Assembly (NCBI RefSeq): GCF_025371035.1 | Contig: NZ_JANZXB010000004.1 | Coordinates: 269,265-333,264 of the forward strand | DNA length: 64,000 nucleotides | Direction of reading: 5' to 3' | DNA from: Sphingomonas sp. LC-1 | GTDB lineage: Bacteria; Pseudomonadota; Alphaproteobacteria; Sphingomonadales; Sphingomonadaceae | Position numbers and translations under genes: made by a program | Notes under the pieces: model-generated | The model's database searches: none | Told to the model about the DNA's origin: nothing | The model's input: only the letters and a program-made list of their open reading frames with translations | Part shown: positions 1 to 8,577 of the stretch, in pieces | How positions within the stretch are numbered: the first letter of the stretch is position 1 | Layout: every line of letters begins with the position of its first letter

Positions 1-1
1 C

Positions 2-178
2 GGGCTGCTCGACCGCATGACGCGCGAGACGGACACGCGCTATCTGATCGTGACGCACAATGCGGTGACGATGAGCCGGATGCATCGATTGTTCGGCGTG
101 ACGATGATCGAACGCGGGGTCAGCCGGCTGGTCTCGGTGGATTTGCAGGCGGCGGAGACTTTGCTGGCGGCGGAGTGA
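2..178 (+). CDS. smc: C-terminal end of chromosome segregation ATPase SMC (partial)
   Basis: Only the last 58 residues are inside the window; the gene enters from the left. The tail reads [23 protein letters not shown]-type sequence followed by [10 protein letters not shown], which is the signature end of SMC: the His-loop/D-loop side of the ABC ATPase head and the terminal beta strands. SMC dimers bind DNA and, with ScpA/ScpB, compact and segregate the chromosome. The frame is open from the first complete codon to a TGA at 176-178. Nothing can be said about the rest of the protein. Identification is by the motif alone but is distinctive. Confidence 0.85.
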   Translation, partial: GLLDRMTRETDTRYLIVTHNAVTMSRMHRLFGVTMIERGVSRLVSVDLQAAETLLAAE

Positions 179-219
179 GGACGCGTTTCAAAACGCCAAC
201 CTCGCGAATCCATGGCCGC

Positions 220-390
220 TCCCCGGCGAAGGCCGGGGTCCAATTGCGATGCGCTATCGCAGGCGCGGAGCATTTGCCTCCCCCGCATTGAATAGCGCGC
301 CACCGATTTGGCGGACCCTGGGCCCCGGCCTTCGCCGGGGTAGGGCTGCATCTTCAAAACCTCCGTTCAGCCTGAGCGAAATCGAAGGCC
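220..390. repeat. Intergenic palindromic repeats between smc and the PhzF gene
   Basis: This gap has no gene. It holds two self-complementary arms built on CCCCGGC-gaag-GCCGGGG (about 221-238) and CCCCGGCCTTCGCCGGGG (about 323-340), which are also inverted relative to each other. They are followed at 361-390 by a copy of a dispersed motif, CCTGAGCGAAATCGAAGG. Related copies of the second motif occur near 11756, 21980, 33730 and 47970 (reverse orientation), and a hairpin like the first near 53461. These look like REP-type elements; the inverted arms could also stop transcription from both flanking, convergent genes. Confidence 0.7.
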
Positions 391-401
391 TCGCCAAACC
401 T

Positions 402-1205
402 TTACGGCAGCAGGAACGTCCCCTCGATCACCGTGACGCACCCGCCGCCCAGCACCACCCGGTCGCCCACCAGTCGACAGGTCAAACGCCCGCCACGCGC
501 GCTCGCCTGCTCCGCCACGAACGACTCGCGCCCCAGCTTTTCCGTCCAGTACGGCGTGATCACCGCATGCGCCGAACCCGTCACCGGATCCTCATCGATG
601 GCGAAGGCGGGCACGAAGACCCGGCTGACGACATCCGCCTCCCCCTCGCCGCCACGCGCGGTCAGGATGACGACATAACGGCCCGCATCGGCCAGTGCGG
701 CAAAGTCCGGCGTACAAGCCCGAACCCTCTCCGCATCGTCCACGACGATAACGGCATAGCCCGCCGGATGGCGCAACGTCTCCACGACGCCGTGCACGCC
801 CAAAGCCTCGACCACACCGGGCAGCGCCTCGGGCAGCGGCGCACGCTCGGGCAGCGACAGGCTATAGCCCAGCCCGTCACGCGCCACCTCCAACACCCCC
901 GCATGGCGCGTCGCAAACCGCACCCGCTCACGCACGGTATCGGACGACAGCACGACATGGCCGCTCGCCAGCGTGGCGTGGCCGCACATTTCCACCTCGT
1001 CGCCCGGCGTGAACCATCGAAGTTCGAAATCCGCCTCGCCGCCGTCTGCCGGGACCAGAAAAGCGGTTTCCGACAGATTATTCTCCTGCGCGATCGCCAG
1101 CAACAAGCCATCGTCCGGCCAGCCGGAAAGCATCATCACCGCCGCCGGATTGCCGCCGAACGCGGCCGAGGCGAAAGCGTCGACCTGCGCGAACGGAATG
1201 CGCAT
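402..1205 (-). CDS. PhzF-family isomerase/epimerase
   Basis: Belongs to the PhzF family of diaminopimelate-epimerase-fold enzymes, named for a phenazine biosynthesis isomerase. Most members, like this one, have no known substrate. The 267-residue protein shows GNPAAV at about 18-23, the catalytic glutamate in NNLSETAF (E46), GHATLAS near 74 and the late DPVTGSAHA motif. I chose the ATG at 1205 rather than a TTG one codon upstream because it overlaps the stop of the preceding efflux gene by one base (TGATG), indicating translational coupling. No phenazine genes are nearby, so a phenazine role is not supported. It ends a three-gene leftward operon after pdxH and the cation transporter. Confidence 0.88.
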   Translation of the reverse strand: MRIPFAQVDAFASAAFGGNPAAVMMLSGWPDDGLLLAIAQENNLSETAFLVPADGGEADFELRWFTPGDEVEMCGHATLASGHVVLSSDTVRERVRFATRHAGVLEVARDGLGYSLSLPERAPLPEALPGVVEALGVHGVVETLRHPAGYAVIVVDDAERVRACTPDFAALADAGRYVVILTARGGEGEADVVSRVFVPAFAIDEDPVTGSAHAVITPYWTEKLGRESFVAEQASARGGRLTCRLVGDRVVLGGGCVTVIEGTFLLP

Positions 1206-2155
1206 CAATAGACCCGCTTGCCGAACCAGTGCGGCGTCACATCCGCCTCGACCAATGGATTGTCGGTGTCGACATGGCCTTCGGGATCGAGGTGGATCAG
1301 CACCTCCACCTTGGGGAAGGCGCGGCGGAGTGCGCGTTCCACGCCCTCGACAATGTCATGCGCGGCGGCGACGGTCAGCTCGCGCTCCACCTCCATATGG
1401 AATTGCGCGAAGTCGTGACTCCCCGAGCGGCGGGTGCGGAAGTCGTGAATGCCCTTCAGCCCCGGCTGGCGTGCGGCGACATCAAGGAATGCGGCGCGCT
1501 GGTCGTCGGACCATTCCTTGTCCATCAACTGGTCGATCGCGGTCGAGGACGCCTGGAACGCGCCCCAGGCCAGCCACAACGCGATGGCGATGCCGAAGAC
1601 CGGGTCCGCGCCGTGCCAGCCGAAATACTGGTCCAGCACCATCGCGACGATCACCGATCCGTTGAGCAGCACGTCCGACTGGTAGTGGACATTGTCGGCC
1701 AGGATCGCGACCGACCCGGTGCGGCGGATCACGCTGCGCTGATAGGCGAGCAGCACCATCGTCGCCAGGATCGCGACCACCGACACGCCGATGCCGAATT
1801 CTGCATCGCTGGTCGGATTGTCCGCGCCCAGCGCCATCACCGCGCGCCACGCGATGCCCGCCGCCGAGGCGGTGATCAGCGCCACCTGGAACAACGCCGC
1901 CAGTGCCTCCGCCTTGCCATGGCCGAAGCGATGGTCATGGTCGGCGGGCGTCGCCGCCAGCCGGACGCCGTACAGGGTCACGAGGCTGGCGAGCAGGTCG
2001 AGCGCGGTGTCGGCGAGCGACCCCAGCATCGCGACCGATCCGGTCCGCCACGCCGCAAAGCTCTTGAGCGCCAGCAGGAACAGCGCCATCGCGACGCTGG
2101 CCAGCGCCGCCCTGGTGGCGAGCGGAATGACCTTCTTGCGTTCGTCCTGGGTCAC
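1205..2155 (-). CDS. Cation diffusion facilitator (FieF/YiiP-type) metal efflux protein
   Basis: A 316-residue inner-membrane proton/divalent-cation antiporter of the CDF family, exporting Zn2+, Fe2+ or similar metals. Visible hallmarks: about six hydrophobic segments in the first 210 residues; paired metal-binding aspartates in LADTALD (D49, D53); the His-rich cytoplasmic HDHRFGHGKAEA stretch; the second HxxxD metal pair in ADNVHYQSD; and a soluble C-terminal domain ending in histidine-containing strands. It starts with GTG, overlapping the pdxH stop by four bases (GTGA). Substrate cannot be read from sequence; the FieF/YiiP subgroup usually handles Zn/Fe. It sits between pdxH and the PhzF gene in one operon. 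Confidence 0.9.
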   Translation of the reverse strand: MTQDERKKVIPLATRAALASVAMALFLLALKSFAAWRTGSVAMLGSLADTALDLLASLVTLYGVRLAATPADHDHRFGHGKAEALAALFQVALITASAAGIAWRAVMALGADNPTSDAEFGIGVSVVAILATMVLLAYQRSVIRRTGSVAILADNVHYQSDVLLNGSVIVAMVLDQYFGWHGADPVFGIAIALWLAWGAFQASSTAIDQLMDKEWSDDQRAAFLDVAARQPGLKGIHDFRTRRSGSHDFAQFHMEVERELTVAAAHDIVEGVERALRRAFPKVEVLIHLDPEGHVDTDNPLVEADVTPHWFGKRVY

Positions 2156-2745
2156 GGGAACAACAACCCTTCCTCCCAGCCGTCCTCGCCGGTGCGGGCG
2201 AAGACGCGGCGCTCATGCAGGCGATGTTCGCGGTCGAGCCAGAATTCGATCCGCTGCGGGGTGACGCGATAGCCCCCCCAATGCGGCGGGCGCGGCACGT
2301 CGCCACCCTCGAACCGAGCGCGCATCTCTTCGAACCGCGCCTCGAACGTGGCGCGATCGGCCAGCGGGCGCGATTGCTCCGACGCCCAGGCGCCAAGCTG
2401 CGAGTCCCGGCTCCGGCTCGCGAAATAGGCATCGGATTCGGCGTCGGTCACGCGGCTCACCGGCCCCTCGATCCGAATCTGGCGGCGCAGCGATTTCCAG
2501 TGGAACAGCAAGGCGGCCTTGCTCCCCTCGCCCAGTTCCTGCGCCTTGCGGCTTTCGCGATTGGTATAGAAGACGAAACCCTGTGGGCCATGGCCCTTGA
2601 GCAGCACCATCCGCACCGAAGGCTGGCCGGCCGCATCGACCGTCGCCAATGCCATCGCGTTGGAGTCGTTGGGTTCGCTGCTCCGCGCTTCGGCGTACCA
2701 GAGATCGAACAGGGCAAAGGGATCGTCGGCCATGCGCGCGTCCAT
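2152..2745 (-). CDS. pdxH: Pyridoxamine 5'-phosphate oxidase
   Basis: FMN-dependent oxidase converting pyridoxine/pyridoxamine 5'-phosphate to pyridoxal 5'-phosphate, the last step of vitamin B6 synthesis and salvage. The protein has the split-barrel FMN fold: SVRMVLLKG and GFVFYTN near 40-65, the FMN contact KAALLFHWKSLRRQIRIEG, the SRSRDSQLGAWAS segment, and the C-terminal signature WGGYRVTP...FWL...LHERRVFAR. The start is uncertain: ATGs at 2745 and 2733 are both possible, and an in-frame TTG at 2769 lengthens the protein by 8 residues. About 197 residues with the chosen start, slightly shorter than E. coli PdxH (218). First gene of the leftward operon, divergent from the ATP-grasp gene. 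Confidence 0.92.
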   Translation of the reverse strand: MDARMADDPFALFDLWYAEARSSEPNDSNAMALATVDAAGQPSVRMVLLKGHGPQGFVFYTNRESRKAQELGEGSKAALLFHWKSLRRQIRIEGPVSRVTDAESDAYFASRSRDSQLGAWASEQSRPLADRATFEARFEEMRARFEGGDVPRPPHWGGYRVTPQRIEFWLDREHRLHERRVFARTGEDGWEEGLLFP

Positions 2746-2896
2746 ACGCCCGTGACGGCCGAAAACCAATGTCGCGAACGGAAACGCTGAATCGCCTATG
2801 CGCCACCGCGGGCAACCATGATTTTATGGCACCTTCGTCATGTTTTCCCAATCATCTGTTGCAACCTGGGGCCGATGCGGCGATTTTCCGCCCCCC

Positions 2897-5365
2897 ATGG
2901 ACTTCAGCGTCACGCCCTCCGAGGATAGCCCTGCGCAAGCCGCCGCCTGGATCGCGGCCTATCGCGACACCGCGGCCGGTGCGGACGTGCTGGCGGGATC
3001 GGGCGATCCGGCCTGGACGGCGATGCTGGAGGAACTGGCCGCCGTCGCCAGCAACCTGGCCCATGCCCGCGAGCGCGTACAACGGCACGCGGCGGACATC
3101 GGCACCGGCTTTCGCATCATCGGCGAGACGGACGAACGCCCCTGGCCGGTCTCCCCGGTTCCCCTGTTGATCGACATCGGCGAATGGACGGGGATCGAGG
3201 CAGGGGTCAAGCAACGCGCCACGCTGCTGGAGACGATCCTGGCCGATCTCTACGGCCCCGGCGACCTGGTGGAACGAGGCCATATTCCCGCCGCGCTGGC
3301 GACCGGCAGTCCCTATTTCCTACGCCCCATGGTCGGCGTGATGCCGCCGGGCGGCCATCATCTGAGCTTCGTCGCCTTCGACCTGGCGCGCGGCCCCGAT
3401 GGCGAGTGGCGGGTGCTGGCCGATCATCTGCGCAATCCGGCGGGGGCGGGCTATGCGCTGGAGAACCGGCTGGCGGTCAGCCGCACCCTGGGCGGCCTGC
3501 AAAACCGGCTGAACGTGCAGCGGCACGCGCCCTTCTTCGCCGCCTTTCGCGCCGGGCTCGCCGCGCAGTGCCGCCGGGCCGACCCGCGTATCGGGCTGCT
3601 GACGCCGGGGCGTTTCAACCCCAGCTATCCCGAACAGGCGCATCTGGCGCGCTATCTGGGCCTGTTGCTGGTCGAAGGGGCCGATCTCGCCGCGATCGAG
3701 GGACAGGTCTATGTCCGCACCGTCGCCGGGCTGAAGCGGATCGATGCGCTGTGGCGGCGGCTCGATCCCCGGATGCTCGATCCGCTGGCGTTCGACAGCC
3801 ATTCGCAGATCGGCGTGCCCGGCCTGATCGACGCCTATGTCGAAGGGCAGGTGGTGATCGCCAACGCACCGGGGGCGGGCGTGCTGGAGAGCCCGGCCTT
3901 CTCGGCCTTTCTACCGGTACTGGCGCAGGAGATACTGGGTGAGCCGCTCAAGCTGCCGACCATCGCGACCTGGTGGTGCGGCGGCTCGGCGCAGGCGGCG
4001 CATGTCACCGCGAATCTCGACCGGATGCTGATCGCGCCTGCCTTCGGGCCGCGGCCGCTCGGACTGCCCGACGGTGCCCGGGCGGGAGCCGGCCTGTCCG
4101 CCGAGGCGCGGGCCACGCTCCTTGCCGATATGGCCAAGCGCCCACAGGATTATGTGGGGCAGGAGATGGTGCACCTGTCCACCATGCCCGTCGTCATCGA
4201 CGACCGGCTGGAACCGCGCCCCTTCACGCTGCGGGTGTTCGCGGCGCGCGATGCCGAGGGGCAATGGGTGGTCCTGCCCGGCGGTTTCGGGCGGATCGGC
4301 GACCATCCCGAGGCGACCGCCGCGATGATCGGCGAAGGCCTATGGTCCGCCGATGTCTGTATCCACGGGCCGGAGCCGGTGGCGCCGATGTCGCTGCTCG
4401 CCGCCCCCGATTCGCTGCATGTCCGGCGCAATCCGGGGACGTTGCCCAGCCGGGTGGCGGACAATTTCTATTGGCTGGGACGCTATCTGGAACGCGGCGA
4501 GGCGTTGCTTGCGGCGATCCGGGTGATGCTGGGCAATTCGATCGATGTGGACGGCGGCGCGGCACTCGACACGCGTACGGTCGGGCGGCTGGTCGGCCTG
4601 ATCACCGGCGCGGGCGCGGCACCGCATCCCGACAGCCTGCACCGCGCCGCCCTGACCCAGTTCGCGCGGACCGCGATGGAGGATGAAGGCTGGCACTCGG
4701 TCGCCCGCATCAACCGGCTGGCGCGCGGGATCAGCGAGGGTTCGCGCGATCGCCTGTCCGCCGACATGGTGCGATTGCTGGAAGCCCCCTTCCCCAGCCA
4801 TGCCGGGATGCTCGACCGGGCGGGCTCGCTGCAACGCCGCTATGCCGCGATCGCCGGTCTGTCCGCCGAGCATATGGTGCGGACGACCGCGTGGCGGTTC
4901 CATGACCTGGGCCGCCGGGTCGAACGCGCGATCGCCGTCGCCCGCGCGACGCGGCTGTTCGGCATGGCGGGAGCATCGGCGGACGATCTGTCCACCCTGC
5001 TCGACCTCGCCAACAGCCAGATCAGCTATCGCCAGCGTTATCCGACCGGTCTGGCGCGCATCGCGGTGGTCGATCTGGTCGCGCTCGATCCCAACAATCC
5101 CCGTGCGCTCGCCTATCAGACCGCGCGCATCGCCGACTGCCTGTCGCGCCTGCCGGTCCTGTCCGACGACGACATGGCCGAGCCGCAGCAGGCGCAGGCC
5201 ATCGCCATCCGCGCCGCCGTGGAGACGGCGGACGCCCGCACGCTCGACGCCGACATGCTGGGCGATGTCGAGCGGCGGCTGGGCCTCTTGTCGGAGGCGA
5301 TCGCGCGCCGCTATTTCCTGCAAGGGGCGGAGCCGTTGCGCGCCGGGGGACTTACCCTCGCATGA
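2897..5365 (+). CDS. Circularly permuted ATP-grasp / alpha-E domain fusion protein
   Basis: An 822-residue two-domain protein. Roughly residues 1-480 form a circularly permuted type 2 ATP-grasp domain (COG2308), recognisable from GRFNPSYPEQAHLARYLG, LLVEGADL, RTVAGLKRIDALWRR, IGVPGLIDAY, VIANAPGAGVLES and the TWWCG motif. Residues about 490-822 form an alpha-helical alpha-E domain (COG2307), beginning RVADNFYWLGRYLERGE. ATP-grasp domains ligate amines to carboxylates, so an amide- or peptide-bond-forming role is predicted; no substrate is established. In many bacteria these two domains are separate genes; here they are fused and coupled to a transglutaminase-like gene. I chose ATG 2897 because residues encoded upstream from ATG 2840 look non-coding, but 2840 cannot be excluded. 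Confidence 0.88.
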   Translation: MDFSVTPSEDSPAQAAAWIAAYRDTAAGADVLAGSGDPAWTAMLEELAAVASNLAHARERVQRHAADIGTGFRIIGETDERPWPVSPVPLLIDIGEWTGIEAGVKQRATLLETILADLYGPGDLVERGHIPAALATGSPYFLRPMVGVMPPGGHHLSFVAFDLARGPDGEWRVLADHLRNPAGAGYALENRLAVSRTLGGLQNRLNVQRHAPFFAAFRAGLAAQCRRADPRIGLLTPGRFNPSYPEQAHLARYLGLLLVEGADLAAIEGQVYVRTVAGLKRIDALWRRLDPRMLDPLAFDSHSQIGVPGLIDAYVEGQVVIANAPGAGVLESPAFSAFLPVLAQEILGEPLKLPTIATWWCGGSAQAAHVTANLDRMLIAPAFGPRPLGLPDGARAGAGLSAEARATLLADMAKRPQDYVGQEMVHLSTMPVVIDDRLEPRPFTLRVFAARDAEGQWVVLPGGFGRIGDHPEATAAMIGEGLWSADVCIHGPEPVAPMSLLAAPDSLHVRRNPGTLPSRVADNFYWLGRYLERGEALLAAIRVMLGNSIDVDGGAALDTRTVGRLVGLITGAGAAPHPDSLHRAALTQFARTAMEDEGWHSVARINRLARGISEGSRDRLSADMVRLLEAPFPSHAGMLDRAGSLQRRYAAIAGLSAEHMVRTTAWRFHDLGRRVERAIAVARATRLFGMAGASADDLSTLLDLANSQISYRQRYPTGLARIAVVDLVALDPNNPRALAYQTARIADCLSRLPVLSDDDMAEPQQAQAIAIRAAVETADARTLDADMLGDVERRLGLLSEAIARRYFLQGAEPLRAGGLTLA

Positions 5366-6255
5366 TCTACGACATCCGCCACATCACCCGCTTCGATTAC
5401 GGTGCGCAGGTCAAATATGCGCGGTGCAATCTGCGCCTCAAACCCATCGACTGGCCCGGCCAGACGCTGGAAAGCTATGACCTGATCGTCGAGCCGGTCG
5501 GTCGCACCCGTTCCGCCCGCGCCGAGGCGGGACTGGCGCATGTCACCCGGCTGGTGGTAGATCGCCCGGTGCGCAGCCTGACGATCGAGAGCCGGGCGCG
5601 GATGCTGGTCGATCGCCCCGTCCCGATCCCTTCGTCCGACGATCCCACGCTGGCGGAGGTATCCGCGCTGGCGCGGTCCAGCCGCGACCTGTCGCCGGCG
5701 GGCCCGGCCAATTACATCTTCCCATCGCCGTTGATCCCGCTCGACCCCGCCATCGCCGAATGGTGCTCCGCCGACCTATCACCGGAACGGGGTGCGCTGG
5801 AGGCGGGCTTCGCGCTGGCGAACCGCATCCAGCGCGAATTCGCCTTCGATCCCGCCGCGACGCTGGTGGACACGCCCCCAGCCGACGCGTTCCACCAGCG
5901 TCGCGGGGTGTGCCAGGACTTCGCGCAGATCATGATCACGGGCCTGCGCGCGGCGGGCATCCCGGCGGCCTATGCCTCGGGCTATATCCGCACTTTGCCG
6001 CCCCCGGGTCAGGCGCGGCTGGTCGGTGCGGACGCGACCCATGCCTGGGTGCTGATCTGGGGCGGGCCGGCCCATGGCTGGGTCGGGGTCGATCCCACCA
6101 ACGGCATCTGGATGGCAGGCGACCACATCATCGTCGCGGTCGGCCGCGACTATGCCGAGATCGCGCCGGTCGACGGCGTCGTGCTAGGCTCCGGCGCCCA
6201 GAAGATGGACGTCAGCGTCGATGTCGCACCGCTGGGGGAGTTGGTGGCCGGGTAG
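5362..6255 (+). CDS. Transglutaminase-like cysteine peptidase/amidase partner of the ATP-grasp protein
   Basis: A 297-residue protein with an N-terminal beta-rich region (about 1-140) typical of bacterial transglutaminase-like proteins and a transglutaminase core. The catalytic triad is visible: Cys in RRGVCQDFAQ, His in DATHAWVLIW and Asp in GVDPTNG. Such enzymes hydrolyse or form amide bonds. The gene overlaps the upstream ATP-grasp/alpha-E gene by four bases (ATGA), so the two are translated together, and this three-domain association recurs across proteobacteria. No signal peptide is seen, so a cytoplasmic site is inferred. Whether it removes, matures or transfers the product of the ligase is unknown. 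Confidence 0.88.
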   Translation: MIYDIRHITRFDYGAQVKYARCNLRLKPIDWPGQTLESYDLIVEPVGRTRSARAEAGLAHVTRLVVDRPVRSLTIESRARMLVDRPVPIPSSDDPTLAEVSALARSSRDLSPAGPANYIFPSPLIPLDPAIAEWCSADLSPERGALEAGFALANRIQREFAFDPAATLVDTPPADAFHQRRGVCQDFAQIMITGLRAAGIPAAYASGYIRTLPPPGQARLVGADATHAWVLIWGGPAHGWVGVDPTNGIWMAGDHIIVAVGRDYAEIAPVDGVVLGSGAQKMDVSVDVAPLGELVAG

Positions 6256-6320
6256 CGGATTGCCCCTTCGCCCTGCCCCGCCCTCCATTCGATCTGAACG
6301 GAGGGCGGAGTAAGAAGCGT

Positions 6321-6551
6321 CTACCCGTCCTCGGTCACTGCGTTGGGATTGTCCTTGTCCGGGTCGGGGTGGCCACCCGATCCATGATAGGCCGCTCCGC
6401 TCTGGCCGCCATGGAAGTCGCCCTTGCGTTCGGGCACGCCTTCATATCCGCCGCCCTGGCTTTCGCCGCCATGTTTGCCGGGTGTGTCCGAGACGCCGTC
6501 GGGGGCGCCCTTCTTTCCGTCCTTATCGACGGCCTGCATCGGCTGGGTCAT
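6321..6551 (-). CDS. Small Gly/His/Asp-rich protein of unknown function
   Basis: A 76-residue acidic, low-complexity protein (starting MTQPMQAVDKDGKKG; segments GGESQGGGYEG, GDFHGGQSGAAYHG, DPDKDNPN). It has no membrane segment or recognisable domain and is likely disordered. A strong ribosome-binding site (AAGGAGA) lies 7-8 bases before the ATG. Similar short proteins with FHGGQS-type repeats are, from memory, common in sphingomonads but uncharacterised. It is read leftward, convergent with the transglutaminase gene. A candidate general-stress promoter lies just upstream. Whether it is a stress protein is inference only. Confidence 0.7.
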   Translation of the reverse strand: MTQPMQAVDKDGKKGAPDGVSDTPGKHGGESQGGGYEGVPERKGDFHGGQSGAAYHGSGGHPDPDKDNPNAVTEDG

Positions 6552-6573
6552 GATCCGTCTCCTTCCCGGCTGC

Positions 6574-6599
6574 AACGCACGGGGCACGGATTGCGCTCC
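6574..6599 (-). promoter_or_regulatory. Candidate EcfG-type promoter (one mismatch)
   Basis: Read on the minus strand this is GGAGC-N17-CGTT, one base off the alphaproteobacterial general-stress sigma factor consensus GGAAC-N16/17-CGTT. It lies 23 bases before the ATG of the small Gly/His-rich gene, leaving room for a short leader with the AAGGAGA site. The -35 mismatch makes it weak evidence on its own. Confidence 0.3.
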
Positions 6600-6650
6600 G
6601 GCGCGGACTGCCCCACATAGATCGATAAGACACTGCCAACGGGGAAAAGA

Positions 6651-7598
6651 GTGGCCGATCCATATCAGACGCTGGGCGTGAGCCGCACGGCCAGCGAAGC
6701 CGATATCAAGAAAGCCTATCGCAAGCTGGCGAAGGAACTGCATCCCGACCGCAATAAGGATAATCCCAAGGCGGCCGAGAAGTTCAGCCAGGTGACCAAT
6801 GCCTATGACCTGCTGAACGACAAGGACAAGCGCGCCCGGTTCGATCGCGGCGAGATCGACGGTGACGGCAATCCCACCTCGCCCTTCGGCTATGGTGGCG
6901 GCATGGGTGGCGGCGGCCCGCGCCCCGGTGCGGGCAGCGGCGGCTTTCGCCAGCAATTCGACTTTGGCGGCGAGGGTGCCGACATGTCCGACATCTTTGA
7001 GGGGATGTTCGGCGGGGCCGGTCGCGGCGGGTTCAGCGGCGGCTTTGGCGGTTTCGGCGGCGGCCGCCGGCCCGCGCAGAAGGGCAACAACATCGCCTAT
7101 GCGCTCAAGGTCCCCTTTGCCGACGCCGCGACGCTCAGCGCGCAGCGGGTGACGCTGGGCGATGGCAAGACCATCGACCTGAAACTGCCCGCCGGGGTCG
7201 AGACCGGTACCCAGATGCGACTGGCCGGCAAGGGCGAACCCGGCGCGGGCGGCGCGGGCGATGCGATCGTCACGATCGAGGTCAGCCCCCATGCCTTCTT
7301 CACGCGTGACGGCGACGATGTCCGCCTGGACCTGCCCATCTCGCTGACCGAAGCGGTGCTGGGCGGACAGATCAAGGCCCCCACCGTCGAGCGCCCGGTC
7401 ATGCTGACCGTGCCCAAGGGCACTACGTCGGGCAAGACGCTGCGCCTGAAGGGCAAGGGCTTTCACAAGAAGAATGGCGGGCGCGGCGACCAGTTGATCA
7501 CGTTGATCATCGACATCCCCGCCGATGATGCAGCGCTGCAACGCTTTGCCGCCGAATGGACCGATGGCAGGAACCCGAGGGCCGCCATGGGCGTCTGA
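6651..7598 (+). CDS. DnaJ-like co-chaperone without zinc finger (CbpA/DjlA-like class)
   Basis: A 315-residue J-domain protein that should stimulate the ATPase of DnaK and deliver client proteins. Residues 1-68 are a J domain with the HPD motif at 31-33 (ELHPDRN). Residues about 75-145 are Gly/Phe-rich, and about 146-315 match the two beta-sandwich substrate-binding domains of DnaJ C-termini. The four CxxCxGxG zinc repeats of true DnaJ are absent, so this is a CbpA-like type II protein, not the main DnaJ. The start is GTG after GGGGAAAAGA. dnaK and grpE are not nearby. It lies just upstream of the YihY gene (8-base gap). Confidence 0.9.
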   Translation: MADPYQTLGVSRTASEADIKKAYRKLAKELHPDRNKDNPKAAEKFSQVTNAYDLLNDKDKRARFDRGEIDGDGNPTSPFGYGGGMGGGGPRPGAGSGGFRQQFDFGGEGADMSDIFEGMFGGAGRGGFSGGFGGFGGGRRPAQKGNNIAYALKVPFADAATLSAQRVTLGDGKTIDLKLPAGVETGTQMRLAGKGEPGAGGAGDAIVTIEVSPHAFFTRDGDDVRLDLPISLTEAVLGGQIKAPTVERPVMLTVPKGTTSGKTLRLKGKGFHKKNGGRGDQLITLIIDIPADDAALQRFAAEWTDGRNPRAAMGV

Positions 7599-7605
7599 TC
7601 GTTCC

Positions 7606-8577
7606 ATGAGCGATGCGACCGGCCTGACCCCTGAAGAACGTGCACATTATCATGGCAAGGCCCGTCGACGGCTGGACCGGCAGATCGCCAAGGTCCGGCC
7701 GGGTTCCTATGCTTTCGAGGTCCTGAAACGCACCAGCCTGGGCGTGTTCAACGACGGCTTCATCCATGCCGGGAACCTGGCCTATCTGGCGCTGATGACG
7801 CTGTTCCCCTTCTTCATCACCACTGCCGCGCTCCTTTCTCTGTTCGGACAGAGCAACGAGACACAGCATGCGGTGGAAGGCTTTCTCCATGTGCTGCCGC
7901 CCGATGTCAGCGAATTGCTGCGAAAGCCCATTTCCGATGTCCTGGCGGCGCGAACCGGTTCGCTGCTATGGCTCGGCGGGCTGGTCGGGCTGTGGACGGT
8001 GGGCGGTTTCATCGAGACGATCCGCGACATCTTCCACCGCGCTTACGGGGTGAAGGCGACGGCGGCCTTCTGGCGCTCGCGGCTGTCCTCGACGCTGGTC
8101 ATCATCGCCTCGGTCATCATCGCGCTGCTATCCTTCCTCGCCGCCGGTATCCTGACCGCTGCGGAACAGTTCATCTATCGCCTCGTACCCTTCGCGCAGG
8201 ACGTGGCGGGCTGGGTCGGCCTGTCGCGCTTCATTCCCGGCGCCGTGATGTTCGGCGCGCTCTACATGCTCTTCTATTCCGTCACGCCCTCCAAATATCG
8301 CGAAAGCGACTGTCCCAAATGGCCCGGCGCGCTGTTCACCGCCGCCTGGTGGGTCAGCATGACGGCCTTGCTGCCCGTGGTGCTGGCGCAACTGGGCGGG
8401 TATGACCTGACCTATGGCAGCCTGGCGGGCGTGGTCGTGATGCTGTTGTTCTTCTATCTCATCGGCCTGGGCCTGGTTTTCGGCGCGCATTTGAACGCGG
8501 CACTGGCGGAACCACCGGAAACGGCGCTAGAGAGGGCGATTGAAGACAGTGAACCGGCAGGAGCGGTAACGGCGTGA
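7606..8577 (+). CDS. YihY/BrkB-family integral membrane protein
   Basis: A 323-residue inner-membrane protein of the YihY (formerly RNase BN/BrkB) family. It has an amphipathic N-terminus, then about six hydrophobic segments beginning near AGNLAYLALMTLFPFFITT, with the family motifs GGFIETIRDIFHRAYGV and AWWVSMTALLPVVLAQLGGYDLTYGSLAG (read as separate blocks). Function is not established; the old RNase BN assignment in E. coli was an error. The ATG at 7606 is chosen because longer in-frame starts overlap the DnaJ-like gene. Its stop overlaps the fabI start by four bases, so the two are co-translated. Confidence 0.9.
   Translation: MSDATGLTPEERAHYHGKARRRLDRQIAKVRPGSYAFEVLKRTSLGVFNDGFIHAGNLAYLALMTLFPFFITTAALLSLFGQSNETQHAVEGFLHVLPPDVSELLRKPISDVLAARTGSLLWLGGLVGLWTVGGFIETIRDIFHRAYGVKATAAFWRSRLSSTLVIIASVIIALLSFLAAGILTAAEQFIYRLVPFAQDVAGWVGLSRFIPGAVMFGALYMLFYSVTPSKYRESDCPKWPGALFTAAWWVSMTALLPVVLAQLGGYDLTYGSLAGVVVMLLFFYLIGLGLVFGAHLNAALAEPPETALERAIEDSEPAGAVTA

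Noticed and set aside
402-1205. Phenazine biosynthesis role for the PhzF-family gene
   Set aside because: No other phz genes; PhzF-fold proteins are common outside phenazine pathways.
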